Source: Musa acuminata AAA Group (lineage: Eukaryota; Streptophyta; Magnoliopsida; Zingiberales; Musaceae). From it: 64,000 nt of DNA. How positions within the stretch are numbered: position 1 is the stretch's first letter; each line of letters starts with the position of its first letter. This document shows positions 33,236-45,996 of this stretch, piece by piece. The position numbers and the translations under genes were made by a program. Where the stretch lies: positions 22,422,501 through 22,486,500 of the forward strand of contig NC_088355.1 of the NCBI RefSeq assembly GCF_036884655.1, given 5' to 3'. The notes beneath the pieces were generated by a model. That model was not told the origin of the DNA and did no database searches. It worked only from the letters and a program-made list of their open reading frames with translations.

Positions 33236-34553
33236 TCCTCTCTTGAAAGATCAAAACTTGGAAGAAAAGAGGGAGGAGAACTTTTAGCCTTTACAACACT
33301 TTTGAGCTCTAAAAATCACAGAGTAAGATTGGATTTTCAATGCCTTTGGTTGTCCTTTCATGCAGGAAAGGGTGGGGTTTATATAGGCCCCAAACTAGTT
33401 TGAATTTAGAGCTCAAAAGTGTCTTTTCCCAGATTTTCGGGGTCCTAGCAGTACTACCTCCTGACTGGGGCGGTACAACCACCTGGAAGCTCGGAGACTA
33501 AGCATCTAGGCGGTGCCACCGCCTGACAGGGACGGTTGCACCGCCTAGTCTCGCTCGGAGACTGAGCCCAGGTGGTGCCACCGCTTGCTCGCTCGGAGAC
33601 TGAGCCCAAGCGGTGCCACCGCCTAACCTGGGCGGTTGCACTACCTAGCTTTCCTGGGAGACCATCTCTTGGGTAGTGCCACCGTCGACCCTAGCGGTGC
33701 CACCGCCTAGCAAGAATTCCAGTCCGAATGGGTTGATCCATTTGGCCCAATTTGGGTCTATCAAGGGCCCAATTGCCCCCAGATTAAGTTAATGGGATCA
33801 CCTCCCATTCCTAACTTAATCTATATGCTAACTACGATATTTCTTAAGATATTTACTGCAACTTGCTCTGGTGCGTCAATCGCTTCTTTCGACGAACTTC
33901 CGGTGAACATCCGACGAACCTTCGGTGATGCTCCAGCGGACTTCTAGAAAACTTCTGGATTTACGACGATCCACTTGGCGAGTTCCGATGAGCTTCTTTG
34001 GCAAGCTCTTGGACTTCTCGGATTTGTTCTTGTAGAACCTCCGACGACCGGCCGAACTTCCATCGAACTCTCGAACTCCCAATATGATCAAGGTCTTGAC
34101 TCCGTCGCAACTCTACTACATGTCTTTCTTCCATCGTAGTTAATCCTGCACATATAAAATAAAACTTAGATCGAGACAATTAATCCTAAGCAATTAACCC
34201 AGTTGTCCGGCATGTCATTGGTCACTAGACGCTTCGTCCGATTATTCGGCGCATCGTCCTCTCCTGCGGCCTATTGCCCAATCGGCTAGTTGGCTCCGCA
34301 ACTCTGATATCCTTGTCACAATACCCACTCTTCTTGGCCCAATGCCCGAGTCCACGGCCAGAAGCCTCCTGTCGATACATCTGATCCACTGGCCCAATGT
34401 ACAATCTTCTGACATGTTCTTTTGGCACAACATGATTTTTTTTCCTGCTTTAACTTTCTCATCCTGATCGAAGCATCTTGCATCACTCAAAAACGTAGAT
34501 TAAATCATAAACATATATCAAGTGGATTCATCATCAAAATTCGAGATTCAACA
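33236..34553 (-). repeat. S LTR lacking its 3' end
   Basis: In plus orientation it begins within the CTCTTGAAAGATCAAAACTTG block and ends GAGATTCAACA, the reverse complement of the S LTR start. A TATA-like TATATAAA is at 33378-33385 (-), and GGCGGTTGCACCGCC-type repeats span 33470-33710. The last several hundred bases of the LTR (its 3' side) are missing where LINE-D abuts. Short open frames at 33876-34490 are LTR sequence. Confidence 0.82.
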
Positions 34554-35223
34554 GTAATCCCACTAACTTAATTACGGGCCAACTATGCCTTGAAAATGAC
34601 TGAATTACGCAAAATTGATCAGCTAATTCAGCCCTTAAATTATTGGCCGGTGGTGGCACTACTTGGAAATTAGTGCCACCCAGACTAGGCGGTGGTACCT
34701 CCGACAGTGAATGCTACCAATGGTGGTACCACACCAATCATGCGATGGTACCACCCAATATCAGATCAGCAATGGTAGTACCGCCCAATAACGACAGTGG
34801 TACCGCAAGGGTTATCTCTCCTAAACCTGGGAAAAAAAGAAAGTGTTGTAAAGAGGTGTTCAGTCTTCACCTATTGACTAAAAAAAAATAAAAATAGTCT
34901 TCACCTATTGAAGGAAGGCCTTTAGTGGATGCTAGTGACCTCATCGGAGGAGGAATCCAAAAGTGGATGTAGGTCACATTGACCAAACCACTCTAAATTC
35001 TGGATTGCTTTTCATTTGTGTAATTTACATTACTGCAAACCTCCTTAATCTTCTCTTGCACTTTCTCGAAAGCTTTCAAGTTCAAATTCTCTCCAAAACA
35101 TATTGAATCGAAACCATTTTTGTTGGAATTATTTTAGTCAAAACAAATATTTTTCTAAATTCACGAAAGTTTTTCGCTACACTAATTCACCCCCCCCTCT
35201 TAGTACCGCTCTTGATCCTAACA
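34554..35223 (+). repeat. S-related LTR variant, 5'-truncated
   Basis: It begins CCCACTAACTTAATTAC, has a short zone of GGTGGTACC-type repeats (34640-34810) and the S-type 3' half with CTTCACCTATTGAAGGAAGG. It ends CTCTTGATCCTAACA after a C8 tract. It is a divergent subfamily, in opposite orientation to its left neighbour. Confidence 0.72.
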
Positions 35224-35318
35224 GCTCCCACTGCCTCCGCCAAGAATGTGTTCCTTCTCAAGGAACACCGCTCTCTTGGCTACAAAGACCTTTTGGTCCT
35301 TGGGATGATAGAAATAAT
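35224..35318 (-). pseudogene. C2-b integrase C-terminal fragment, left part
   Basis: This segment matches C2-a 21478-21573 (- strand product region with VAKRAVFLEKEHIL). It is separated from the rest of C2-b by the nested S solo LTRs. The last five bases, ATAAT, are repeated at 39704. Confidence 0.8.
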
Positions 35319-36632
35319 TGTTAGGATCAAGAGCACTAAGAGGGGGGGGGGGGGGGTTGAATTAGTGTAGCGGAAAACTTTCGAAGTTTAAAACTGTGTT
35401 CGTATGATGAAATCGTTTCCGATGTAAAACTATTTTCAGAAACATAACTTGAAAGCGAGTTCGTAAAGGAGTGCAGCGAAAGTAAAGAGGAAGTAAAGCA
35501 CATATGGAGATTTGTAGTAAGGTAAGCAGCAAGAATAAATGCAAACTAGAGAGCACCGCAATTTTAGAGTGGTTGGTCAATCTTGACCTACATCCACTTT
35601 TGGCATCCTCCTCCGACGAGGTCACTGACATCCACTAGAGACCTTCCTTCAATAGGCGAAGGCCAACCACCCTTTTACAGTTTCACTCCTTTTGACGGGC
35701 TTAGGAGACAAACTTTACAGAATTTTCTTTCCTCTCTTCATAGATCAAAACTTGGAAGAAAAGAGGATGGAAAACTTTTAACTCATACAAAACTTTTGAG
35801 CTCTAAAAATCACAAAGTAAGATTGGATTTTCGATGCATTTGGTTGCCCTTTCATTGCTGAAAGGGTAGGGTATTTATAGGCCCCAAACCAGTTTGAATT
35901 CCGAGCTCAAAACTGTTATCTCCCGGAATTCCGGGGTCTGGCGGTTGCACCGCCTGACTGGGGCGGTTGCACCGCCTGGCAGAGCTCGGAGACTGAGCCT
36001 CTAGATAGTGCCACCTCCTATCAAGGGCGGTTGCACCGCTTAGCATAGCTCAGAGACTGAGCCTCTAGGTAGTGCCATCGCCTGACAGGGGCGGTTGCAC
36101 CGCTTAGTAGACCGAGCTCTGGCGGTTCCACCTCTTGTCAAGGGCGGTTGCACCGCCCAGTCTCGCTCGGAGACTGAGCCCAAGCGGTGCCACCGCCTAG
36201 CTAGGGCAGTTGCACTACCCAGCTTTCTTGAGAGACCATCTCCTGGGTGTTGCCACCACCGACCCTAGCAGTGCCACCGCCTTGCAGAAATTCTCGTCTG
36301 AATGGGTTCATCCACTCGACATAATTTAGGTCTATCAAGGGCCCAATTGCCCCCAAATTAAGTTAATGGGATCACCTCTCATTCCTAACTTAATCTACAT
36401 GCTAACTATGATATTTCTTAAGATATTTCCTGCAACTTGCTCCGGTGCGTCAATCACTTCTTCCGGCGAGCTTTCGGCGAACATCCGACGAACCACTTGG
36501 CGAGTTCCGATAAGCTTCTTTGGCAAGCTCTTGGACTTCTCGGATTTGTTCCCGCAGAACCTTTGACGACCATCCGGACTTCCGTTGAACTCTCGAACTC
36601 CCAATGTTATCATAGTCTTGACTCCGGCGCAA

Positions 36633-39255
36633 TGTTAGGATTAAGAGCACTAAGAGGGGGGGTGAATTAGTGCAGTGGAAAACTTTCAACGATTAAAAAA
36701 GTGTTCGTACGATAAAAGCGATTTCGGTAGAAAAGCTGATTCGTAAATCTCTTTAACTTGTAATCAAGCGAGATGTAGTTAAAGGAAATCTATGAAGACA
36801 GTTTGCATTTATGATGAAAGTTAAAATGTAAGTGCAAGCTGAAATATGATGTTCGTACGATAAAACTGATTTACGTCTAAACGCCGATTCGGAAAATACT
36901 GAACTTTGAAAAACGATCGTATATGCGCAGAAGGCAGTAAGCTTTTGAGGAGGTTTGCAGTAAAGATAAGATGCTCAAAGTAAATGCAAACCGAGATTTA
37001 GAGTGGTTCGGTCAATCTTGACCTACATCCACTTTTGGCTTCCTCCTCCGACGAGGTCACCGACATCCACTAGAGGCCTTCCTTCAATAGGCGAAGGTCA
37101 ACCACCCTTTTACAGTTTCACTCCTTTTGACGGGCTTAGGAGACAACCCTTATAGAATTTTCTTTCCTCTCTTATCAGATTAGAACTTGGAAGAAGAGAG
37201 GAAGAAGAACTTTTAACTCATACAACACTTTTGAGCTCTAAAAATCACAAAGTAAAATCAGAATTTTGGTGGTTTCTGGGTGCCCTTTCAGTGCTAAAAG
37301 GGTGGGGTATTTATAGGCCCCAACCCAGTTTGAATTTCAAGCTCAAAACTATCAATTCCCGGAATTCCGGGATCTGGCGGTTGCACCTCCTGACTGAGGC
37401 GGTTGCACCGCCTGGCAGAGCTCGAAGACTGAGCCTCTAGGCGTTGCCACCTCCTGTCAAGGGCGGTTGCACCTCCTGCCTGTCACGCCCCACCCCCCGA
37501 ATATAATTTTCATTCTGGAGGTATGAACCTAATTCAAGATTGATAATATTTAATTCAACAAACAATCCAGGATCCAATCACACATTTGATGTCACTAAGA
37601 AAAACATTCAAGTCATTCACCTCTACAATCCACAATTCACAAAACTTGTGTAGTTTATCATCATACATCATGTCATTAGATGATTCTTAAAATCCAAAGG
37701 TAACTTAACTAAACCATAACCATATCATAAATCCTTAAGTGCGGCAATTAAAGCAATCACAAAACCAACATGTACTATATGTTTATATCAGTACATAGTT
37801 TAGACTTAACATTTCCAAAATCCTGACGTAAGAGGTACTTTTCAAATATTTACAAGATACATCAATCTAGATTTGTCATTGATATTTCATTTCTCCCAAA
37901 AAGAACTTATACAATATCAACCTATCAAGTACAAAATATTTGTCCCAAAATCTTCTAGTCTTCCACTGCCTCAACCCAATTTAAACATTTTAGTGAGCGA
38001 TAAGCTATCCTGAAAAATTTATATAGCAACGGGGTGAGCATATAAAGCTCAGCAAGTGACTAACATATCCATAGCAAAGAGACAGGTTTCAAACAAATAA
38101 GGTATCAAAATACAAAGCAGAGATACACGATGAAACAGTAGCATGTTTTGTTTGAATGCAGAATTACAATGTCATATCGTTCGAAGCACGTTTTGTTCAT
38201 AGAATCGAGAAAATGTAATTGGAGCATATCATTGGCATAAGGAGCATATCGATGACATATGGTAATTTCAAGGCATAACAAAGACGTAAGGACCATTTTG
38301 GATATCATGAATGCAGAATTACGATGTCATTTCGTTTGAATCACATTTTGTTCATACAATCGAGGAAAGATAATTGGAGCATATCATTGGCATAAGGAGC
38401 ATATCGATGACATATAGTAGTTTTCAATGCATAACAAAGACGTAAGGAGCATTTTGGATATCAATGGCATATGAAACAGTTTGGAACATATCAATAGTAA
38501 ATGAAATGCTTCAAAACATATCAATGGCATATGGAAATATTTCGAAAGCATAAGAAGCATTTCAGAACATATCAAAGAACAAATACGAAATAGAAGCTCA
38601 AACGTCGTACTCTAGCATAGTGCATGTGAGGTTTAACTCAGTGGTGGCTCCACGCCGTGATGAGTTCTCGACTCCATCCATGGGTAGCCCTTTCCTACTC
38701 GAGCCCTCTCATCCTGCCCAAGTGCTAGGTCGGCTCTGAATTTCATATCAAACAGATAGAAGGTGAAGTTGGATTCCAAACATAATATGGTCCATCCATT
38801 TCTGAATGACCACCAAACATAATGTAGAGCATCGCGAGCTCTAAGTACATACCCTCTATCATTTCTAGTAAAGGTCCAAATAATCCCACAAACACCAGAG
38901 TACAAAAGGGTATTGTGAATAATGAATTGGGATATATCAGAAGCACATGCAGAATAACGAAATGTACATATGCCTTTCGAGTCAATACGATACAAACATA
39001 ATCTTTCATAAATGTATTCAGATTTGAAAGGAAACAAAAGCAAGAGCATACAAGGATTTTAAGAAATCATATATAGCTCAATTGAAATACGAAAGTTAGA
39101 TAAATTCAAACTCCCAATGTGATCATTGTCTTGATTCCGGTGTAACTCCTGTTGCATATCTTACTTTCATCGTAGTTAATCCTGCACACTTATCTCAACA
39201 TATAGATTAGATAAAAATGACAATTGACTTCATCATCAAAATCCGAGATTCAACA
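36633..39255 (-). mobile_element. S solo LTR Y, nested in X, deleted internally
   Basis: LTR Y comprises 36633-37480 and 39107-39255. It starts TGTTAGGATTAAGAGC and ends GAGATTCAACA. Its flanks are CGCAA (36628-36632) and CGTAA (39256-39260), a one-mismatch duplication of X sequence. A G2 LTR piece interrupts it, and the LTR segment expected between the two Y parts is missing, so a deletion accompanied or followed that insertion. Confidence 0.85.
37481..39106 (-). repeat. G2 LTR fragment Z with 155-bp tandem duplication
   Basis: In plus orientation it starts TGTCACGCCCCACCCCCCGA, the G2 LTR 3' end on the - strand, and follows LTR B for about 1.6 kb. It stops at GATAAATTCAA near 39106. The unit 38154-38308 is repeated at 38309-38463 with a few substitutions. 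Short open frames inside (38105-38308, 38384-38575, 38633-39049) follow the same LTR frames seen in A and B and are not accepted as genes. Confidence 0.82.
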
Positions 39256-39703
39256 CGTAACTCCTGCTGCATGTCTTACTTCCATCGTAATTAATCTTGC
39301 ACATGTAAAACAAAACTTCGATCGAGACAATTAATCCTAAGCAATTAACCAAGTTGTCCGGCATGTCATTGGTCCCTCGACACTTCGTCCGATTCTTCGA
39401 CGCATCGTCCTCTCCTGTGGCCTATTGTCCAATCGGCTAATTGACTCCGCAACTCTGATATCCTTGGTGCAATACCCGCTCTTCTTGGCATAATGCTCAA
39501 GTCCACGGCCCGAAGCCTTCTGTCGATACGTCGACCGGTCCACCGGCCCGGCATCCAATCTTCTGACATGTTCCTCTGGCACAACATGATTTTTCCTGCT
39601 TTAATTGTCTCATCCTGATCGAAGCATCCTGAGTCACTTAAAACGTAGATTAAATCATAAAAATATATCAAGTGGTTTCATCCTCAAAATATGAGATTCA
39701 ACA

Positions 39704-41446
39704 ATAATACCCAAAAGTTTCTTTGGGGTATCTCACAAACTTGCTCCACTCCGTTCTCAATTCCAACTTATCGAGGTTGTCTTTTAACATGGGCATGATA
39801 GCTCCAAATCTTAAAAACCTTAAAATCGGACTTCTTCCCTTTTTATATCTCATATAGTGTAGATATTACCGACTTAGTTGGAACTCTATTCAGAAGGTAA
39901 GTTGTGATCTCTAGTCTGTATCCCCAGAATGAGATAGGTAGCCCAACGAAGCTCATCATGGATCACACCATGTCTAACAGTGTACGATTCCTCCTTTTAG
40001 ATATACCATGGAGCTGAGGAGTATAAGGAGGTATCCAATGGGATTGAATCATATGGTCTTTGAGGAATTGGGTGAACTCTATATTCAAGTACTCACATCC
40101 TCGATTTGATCAAAGAGTCTTGATACTCTTTCCAGTTTGGTTCTCCACTACATTCTTATACTTTTTGAATTTCTCAAAGACCTCCGACTTGTACTTCATT
40201 AAGTACACATATCCATACCTTAAGAAATCATCAGTAAAAGTAATAAAGTAGGAGTAACCACCTATGAATTGAGTTGGCATGGGTCCACATACATCACTAT
40301 GTATGAGTTCCAACAGCTCAGTGGCTCTCTCTCCAATTCCATTTAAAGGAGAGTTGGTTAATTTTCTACGAAGGCAAGGCTTGCAAGTTGCATATGACTA
40401 CTTATAGTCAAATGGATCTAGATATCCATCCTTTAGTAACTTTTGAATCTTTCCCTCATGGATGTGACCTAGCCTACAATGTCACAGGTATGGCACTATT
40501 CACCTCATCTTGTTTCCTCTTGGACACACTTACATTCATGATACGTGAAGTAGTATCTAGCATAAACAAACCATTATGCAATGTTCCTCTCATGATGATT
40601 TCATCATCTAATAGTATTGAACAACCATTATTCTCAAAAACTAATTTATATCCACTAACTATCAAATGTGAAATGGAAATAATATTTTTGATAATAGAAG
40701 GAACAAAATAGCATGTATCCAATGTAATAATAGCTCTACCAAGCAAACGTAGGGTGACCTCGCCAATAGCTACTGCAATAACTTTTGCTCCATTGCCCAT
40801 CTTAAGGTTCATCTCACCTCTCGCCAATCTCCTAGGTCATGCCAAAACCTGCAATGAATTATAAATATTATAAGCACTACCAGTATCCAATACCTATATG
40901 TTATCATAAGAGTTTGACAAATTGAGATTGATCCTGAATGTACCTGAAGCTTCTCCAAGCTTCTGTTTCGCCCTCTCTACAAGGCACTCCTTGTAGTTCC
41001 TTTTCTAGTACACATCTTCACCATAATGGAAGCGTTGACCTTTATCCTTTGCTTGGTCCCTTTTAGCAACCTTTGATTTACCAAGTCTGCCCTTGCCCTT
41101 CTTTAGAGACTTTTCTACCTTTCTTTTCTTTTTGGTCCCTCCAGTATAGAGAACAAACTTCTCTTTTTTTATAGTGCTCTCTACCTCCCTCAACATATTG
41201 AGAAGCTCAAGGAAAGTCATCTCAAGTTTGTTCATGTTAAAATTCAATATGAACTATGAAAAAGAATCTGGTAGGGATTAAAGCACAAGATCCACACACA
41301 AGTTATCCTCTAGGACCAGTCCTAGACCTATGAGTCTTTCTATCCACTCAATCATCTTTAGAGCATGGTTCTAAACCGATGTCCTCTCAGTCATCCTAGC
41401 GTGGAAGAGGCACTTGGATATCTCATATCATTGAGTCCTTCCTATT
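39704..41446 (-). pseudogene. C2-b gag-pol fragment, continuation
   Basis: On the - strand it reads from gag ([19 protein letters not shown], lysine-rich stretch, damaged zinc knuckle near 41020) into the protease/pre-integrase region (40474-40827, GEMNLKMGNGAKV, YFVPSIIKNIISISHL). The integrase core follows (40110-40313, ELIHSDVCGPM, YFITFTDDF) and then the WGYSAHVK-like region. It continues in 35224-35318. Stops and frame shifts are frequent. Gag before about 41446 and everything after the integrase C-terminus are missing. Confidence 0.85.
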
Positions 41447-41714
41447 AGGATTGGAGCGGCACTAAGAGGGGGGGGGTGAATTAGTGCAGCGGTAAAGTAC
41501 GATAAACTTTTGACGATTTAAACACTTTCGGAAAATTCGTATGATAAAAGCAGCGTTTCGTTTGAAACCGTTTCGATTACGTTTTAACTTAAAGGGATAT
41601 GTAAGAAGGAGACAAAGAAGTAGAGCATCAAAGTGAAGATGGTTTGCAGTAATATAAAAGACAATAAGTAAATGCAAACTAGAGAACACACCAATTTAAA
41701 GTGGTGTTCGGTCA
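41447..41714 (-). repeat. S LTR W, 3' fragment
   Basis: In plus orientation TATTAGGATTGGAGCGGCAC starts the LTR with TA in place of TG, followed by a G9 tract and the GTGAATTAGTGCAGCGG block. It is cut at 41715 by a G2 LTR. It belongs with the subfamily at 19628 and 27001, which ends ...CCGATCCT.ACA. Confidence 0.75.
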
Positions 41715-43559
41715 TGTTACATCCCTCATTTCTGAATTTTCGTATAAGTTTCTAATTGTAATGTAAGTATCTATTTTAAATTTGATAAAAAGTCAAAGTA
41801 TAAATCTGAGAACTTATTCATAAGAGTTGGAGGATTTGTTAAAAAAAAAAATCTGAGGACCTAATCGTAAATATAATAAATACAAGGACTAAACTGCAAA
41901 ATGCAAAAAAAAATACAAATCCCACCATTTAAGCATATCTGCCTTCGTTCATAAGGAACCAGAGAAGGCAGCTACGTGGAAGCACAGGAGAAAGAAAGAA
42001 AGAAGAAGAGAAGAAAAAAAAGGAGGAAGAAGAAGAAGAAAAAAAAATTGGGGCTTTGAGGTTTCTTGCTCAAATCTTCTCATTTAGGGTCAAAATTCTT
42101 AAAGACAAGTGTTTTAACCCCATCCTACAGAAGTATTAGTCTATGTTCCTATATTGATTCTGAAAGACTTGTGCTTAGAACCTGATATTTCTCTCTTTGG
42201 ACAAAAAACCAAGGATCTGAAATTTTTTTGGTAAACTGATCCCTATACACTTTTTCCACTATAATATTTAGCACCAAATGTGGATTCTGGTAGGACATAG
42301 TTTGTTTGAAATTAGACTCTTATATCTTTCTTTTGACACTGATTTTGTAGATTTTGGACACAGAATACTTACCCAAACATCTGTTTCAAATGAGCCTATA
42401 TATGCTGCAGAACAGGGATCAAAATTTCTGACCTTTTGATACTAAAATACCTATAAGTCCCTGTTGGAAATTCTGATTTGTACCAAACTGAATTCGTCCG
42501 AAATTAGACTTGTAGTCCTTTCTTTTGAAATATCGTTTGAAAAATTTGGAATTCAAATGCCTACCCTATTATCTGTTAAATCCGACCCTATGAATTCTGC
42601 AAAACAGTGATTGTGTTTTTGACCTTGTGTTACCAAATCAAAGGTAACTCCTTGTTGGAAATCATAATTAATACGAAACTTATTTCAATAGAAAATAGAT
42701 TGATATATATTTTGACAATAGCCTTTTTTAGGGTATTTGAGCATAATTGATAATCTGAAGCATTTGTTCAATGTGCCTCTTGAATTCTGCCAGAAATCGA
42801 GTTTTGGTCGATTTCGCGTATTCTGTTTCATTCGTTTGGAAATAGATTCCATTCAGTCCCCTTCGCTCAATTGATGCTTATGTTAGTGCTTGGATTCTAG
42901 TTTGCTTTTGTCTATAAATTATTTATATTCTTGAAACATTTTGTGTAACGTTTAAGCTATATCGCATTGACACGTGTAGGCACATGTATATCCCATTGTT
43001 TCGCATTTGCTTTCGATATGTGTCTATTATAGTTTCATTCCTTTGGATATCAAATTCATCTAACCTTCTTATTTGAATTGAGCTATATATGATTGCTTGG
43101 AATCCATGTATACTCTTGCTTTCATTTCATTCCAAATCGGAATACATTTGTGAGAGATTGTTGCTTGCATCGTATTGACTCGTAAAGGCACAAGTACATT
43201 TTGTTGTTCCGCATGTGCTTCCGATATATGCTATGTTTTGTTCATACTACCTTTTGTACTCTAGTGTTGTGGGATAATGTGAACATTTGCCAGAAATGGT
43301 AAAGGGAGTTACGCATAGAGCTAGCGATGCTCTGCCGGCCCCCTCTAACTTCACCTATACGTGGGTGGATGGAGCTCCCAGATGTGGGAGACTTCTGTCT
43401 GGTGGTCATTCAGAAATGGATGAATCACAATCTATCTGTGGTCCCACTACACTCTCTGTATATTTGATATGATATCCAGAGCTTTGGTTATGTGTTTTTG
43501 TACATGCTTTGGATAAGAATGATATGAATGCAACGTCAAAGACGACATTTGAGCTTCTG
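41715..43559 (+). repeat. G2 LTR, 3'-truncated, second subfamily
   Basis: It starts TGTTACATCCCTCATTTCTG and tracks the solo LTR at 28539 to about 43559, including the GAA-rich tract (41993-42047) and the GGTGGATGGAGCTCCCAGA block. It contains additional sequence around 42860-43020 relative to the solo LTR. The last part of the LTR is replaced by a G1 LTR. Confidence 0.82.
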
Positions 43560-43817
43560 TTAGGAGTTGGTTAGAAGTAGGAGTCTTGATTAGGAGTCTT
43601 ATTAGGAGTTAGTTAGAAGTAAGAGTCTTAAGTAAGAGTCGTATTAGGAGTTAGGGTTTTGAAGCCCTATAAATAGTCATGTAATCCACCTCTTTTAATA
43701 AGCAATAGATGAATCTTTTCTGCAGCAACTTGGAGGGAGGAACCCCTATAGAGTTCCAAGGAGGCCGATCCCCTAAAGAGATCAACTCCAACTTTAGAAT
43801 CTGCAAGGGTTCTAACA
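43560..43817 (+). repeat. G1 LTR, 5'-truncated
   Basis: It begins within the TAGGAGTTGGTTAGAAGTAG repeats and ends GGGTTCTAACA. It contains the TATA block (CCCTATAAATAG near 43667) and the single-arm segment, with a small deletion (TTTGAGCAG missing after TCTGCAGC). Confidence 0.83.
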
Positions 43818-44082
43818 GAAGAAAGACATGCAGCAGGAGTTACATCATAGTCAAGACCATGATCACGTTGGGGGTTCGAGAGTTCAACGGAAGTTCAGAC
43901 GGTCGTCGGAGGTTCTACGGGAACAAGAAGTCCAGGAGCTTGCCAAAGAAGCTCATTGGAACTCACTAAGTGGATCGTCGTAAGTCCAGGAGTTGGCTGG
44001 AAGTCCGCCGGAGCATCGCCGAAGGTTCGTCGGATGTTCGTCGGAAGCTCACCGGAAGAAGCGATTGACGCACTAGAGTAAG
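43818..44082 (+). repeat. S LTR fragment, target of LINE-A
   Basis: It matches the S-1 3' LTR at about 8753-9033 (GACATGCAGCAGGAGTTAC, CGGTCGTCGGAGGTTC). It ends at the T17 tract that marks the LINE-A 3' end, so LINE-A inserted here. The rest of the LTR lies beyond the window, on the far side of LINE-A. Confidence 0.78.
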
Positions 44083-45996
44083 TTTTTTTTTTTTTTTTTA
44101 TAAGTAAAAGTAAATTGATTTTGTGTAAAGTTTCTACAAATAGCTTTATCTATACAAGTTATAGACGAAGCGAGGTAACTCATATAGTACTCATGTGGTA
44201 GTTATGACTACACATGCTGTAGACTATAACTCTTAACTGTGGCCAACTAATAAAATTTAAGGTTCAGATATGCCAAGATTTCGTGTCAATATAGCTTTTG
44301 ATATCATGCCCAAGATCTTTAGCTAATAGCAAAATTGAATTTGATAAAAATATCTTTTTCTCTCTGTGTAAGGTGCTCCATTTTAAGATCATTTTCGATA
44401 CATGATCTTGAGTCTCTAATAATCTCTGTCAAGAGCTGAGCATTGTTTGTGTGTTGATACTCAAAGATTCTGCTACATCTTTCCTTCCACATCCACTAAA
44501 TAGTGCATCTAAATATAACCTTTGTCAATTGTGTAAGAGGCCCTTTTCTTGAAAAACATTGCATGAGGTTAGCTAATTCTTAATGTAAGTTTGGTTGCGG
44601 CCTTCTATTGAGTTCGAATCGTTGGAGAATCTCCTTCCATATCCATTTAGTATAGTCACAAGCAAAATAGAGATGGTCAACAGTTTCTTCTTGTTGCATG
44701 CAAAGGGAGTATCGGTTAACATGATGGATACCTCTTCTTTTCATATTATCTATTGTAGTTAGTATATTCAGAAGGGCCTGCCATGTACATAAGGAATGTC
44801 TCTGTGATCCCGGTCGATCCCATGTCCAACTGCTTGGGAGCCACTTATTATTTATTTGCCTAATTTGATTCCATGCGGATGTGGCACTAAATTTACCATT
44901 ATCATGAAGCCAAATAATTACATCTGAAGGGTTGTTCCTGATTGGAATAGCTGTGATAATCGGCCAAAGTGATAATATTTCAGGAGAAATAGGAGTAGGG
45001 AGACACCAGGTACCATTAGCAATGAACTCGGAAACCTTCCAATCATTCGGAGCCCCAAGGTCTTTTCGTATTCTGTCACCATATAATTGAAATATACTTT
45101 TCCCATTCCCCCAAGGATCGTACCACATATTAGTATTAGTTCCAGTAGAGATTGCATAAGAAATGTGTTTGATTATCCAATTCCTTGCCTTTAAAATTCC
45201 TTTCCAAGCTGTAGAGTGGTATGTTCTTGTTGAAATTTCTCAAATCGATTCCTTAGAAAGATACCTAGCAGAAACCCATTGTGACCATAAGGAACATTTG
45301 TTTTGCAAAAGGTCCCACAGTTGTTTTACTAAACATGCTTTATTCCAATCTCTAGTATTTCTCAGGTTCAGCCCCCATTCATCTTTCGGTTTGCAAATGT
45401 TGTCCCAATTTACCATATGCATTGTCTTATCATTTGTGTCATTCTAGAAGAAGTTTATTAATAACCGTTCAATATCTTCGAGAAGTCCAATAGGCAGAAG
45501 AAATGCATTAGACCAATATATAGAGTAAGAGTACAACACCGAACGGATGAGTTCAAGTCGTCCTGCTTCTGAATGAAGCCTATTTTTCCAGAAGGAAATT
45601 ATATTCTTTATTTTTTACAGGATAGGCTGACAGTGGGTTTTGTGAATGCCAGTGGATATGAGTGGGAGACCAAGATATGTAACTGGCAGATTTCCCTCAC
45701 TAACCCCTAGGGTATGTGCAATAATATTTTTGTCCTCAATGCATGGGCTCATGTTGACTTTACTTTTCACATGATTTAACTAAAGGCCAGAAACTATACC
45801 AAAATCATTCAGAATAGTAGTCAGATTTCTTACTGAAGTTAAATCATTCTGAAGAAAGATAGGAAGATCATCTGCAAATATAATATGTGATATATGAATA
45901 GGGCCAGCATGGGGTACCTTAATTCTGCCAACAAAGACCGCATATTCCAACATATAGCTAAGTCCTTCCATTGCAATAGTAAAGAGATATGGGGAG
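44083..45996 (-). mobile_element. LINE-A, 3' section (poly-A end, ORF2 C-terminal half)
   Basis: T17 at 44083-44099 is the poly-A tail on the - strand. It is preceded (in sense) by a 3' UTR matching LINE-B and LINE-C. ORF2 sequence then extends to 45996, where LINE-B begins. LINE-A continues at 51972-52690 and again at 63422 to the window end, on the same strand and in the right order. Confidence 0.9.
44455..45996 (-). pseudogene. LINE-A ORF2, reverse transcriptase end to zinc-binding C-terminus
   Basis: Reading on the - strand, the YAVFVGRIKVP region leads to FADD at 45878-45867, the catalytic box of L1-type reverse transcriptases. The thumb region follows, then LINLRNTRDWNKACLVKQLW (with stops), WYDPWGNGKSIFQLYGDRI at about 45125, and the zf-RVT domain with CSLCMQQEETVDHLYFACDYTKW at about 44705-44640. 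The final part is in several frames. The zf-RVT domain is typical of plant L1 ORF2 C-termini. Confidence 0.85.

Larger units (their letters stand above)
35319..39703 (-). mobile_element. S solo LTR X (interrupted), with target duplication ATAAT
   Basis: LTR X comprises 35319-36632 and 39256-39703. In plus orientation it starts TGTTAGGATCAAGAGC and ends GAGATTCAACA. ATAAT flanks it at 35314-35318 and 39704-39708, and joining the flanks restores C2-b pol. It holds a G15 tract near 35342, TATA at 35872-35879 (-), and GGCGGTTGCACCGCC repeats at 35935-36290. LTR Y is inserted near its U3 start. Confidence 0.9.
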
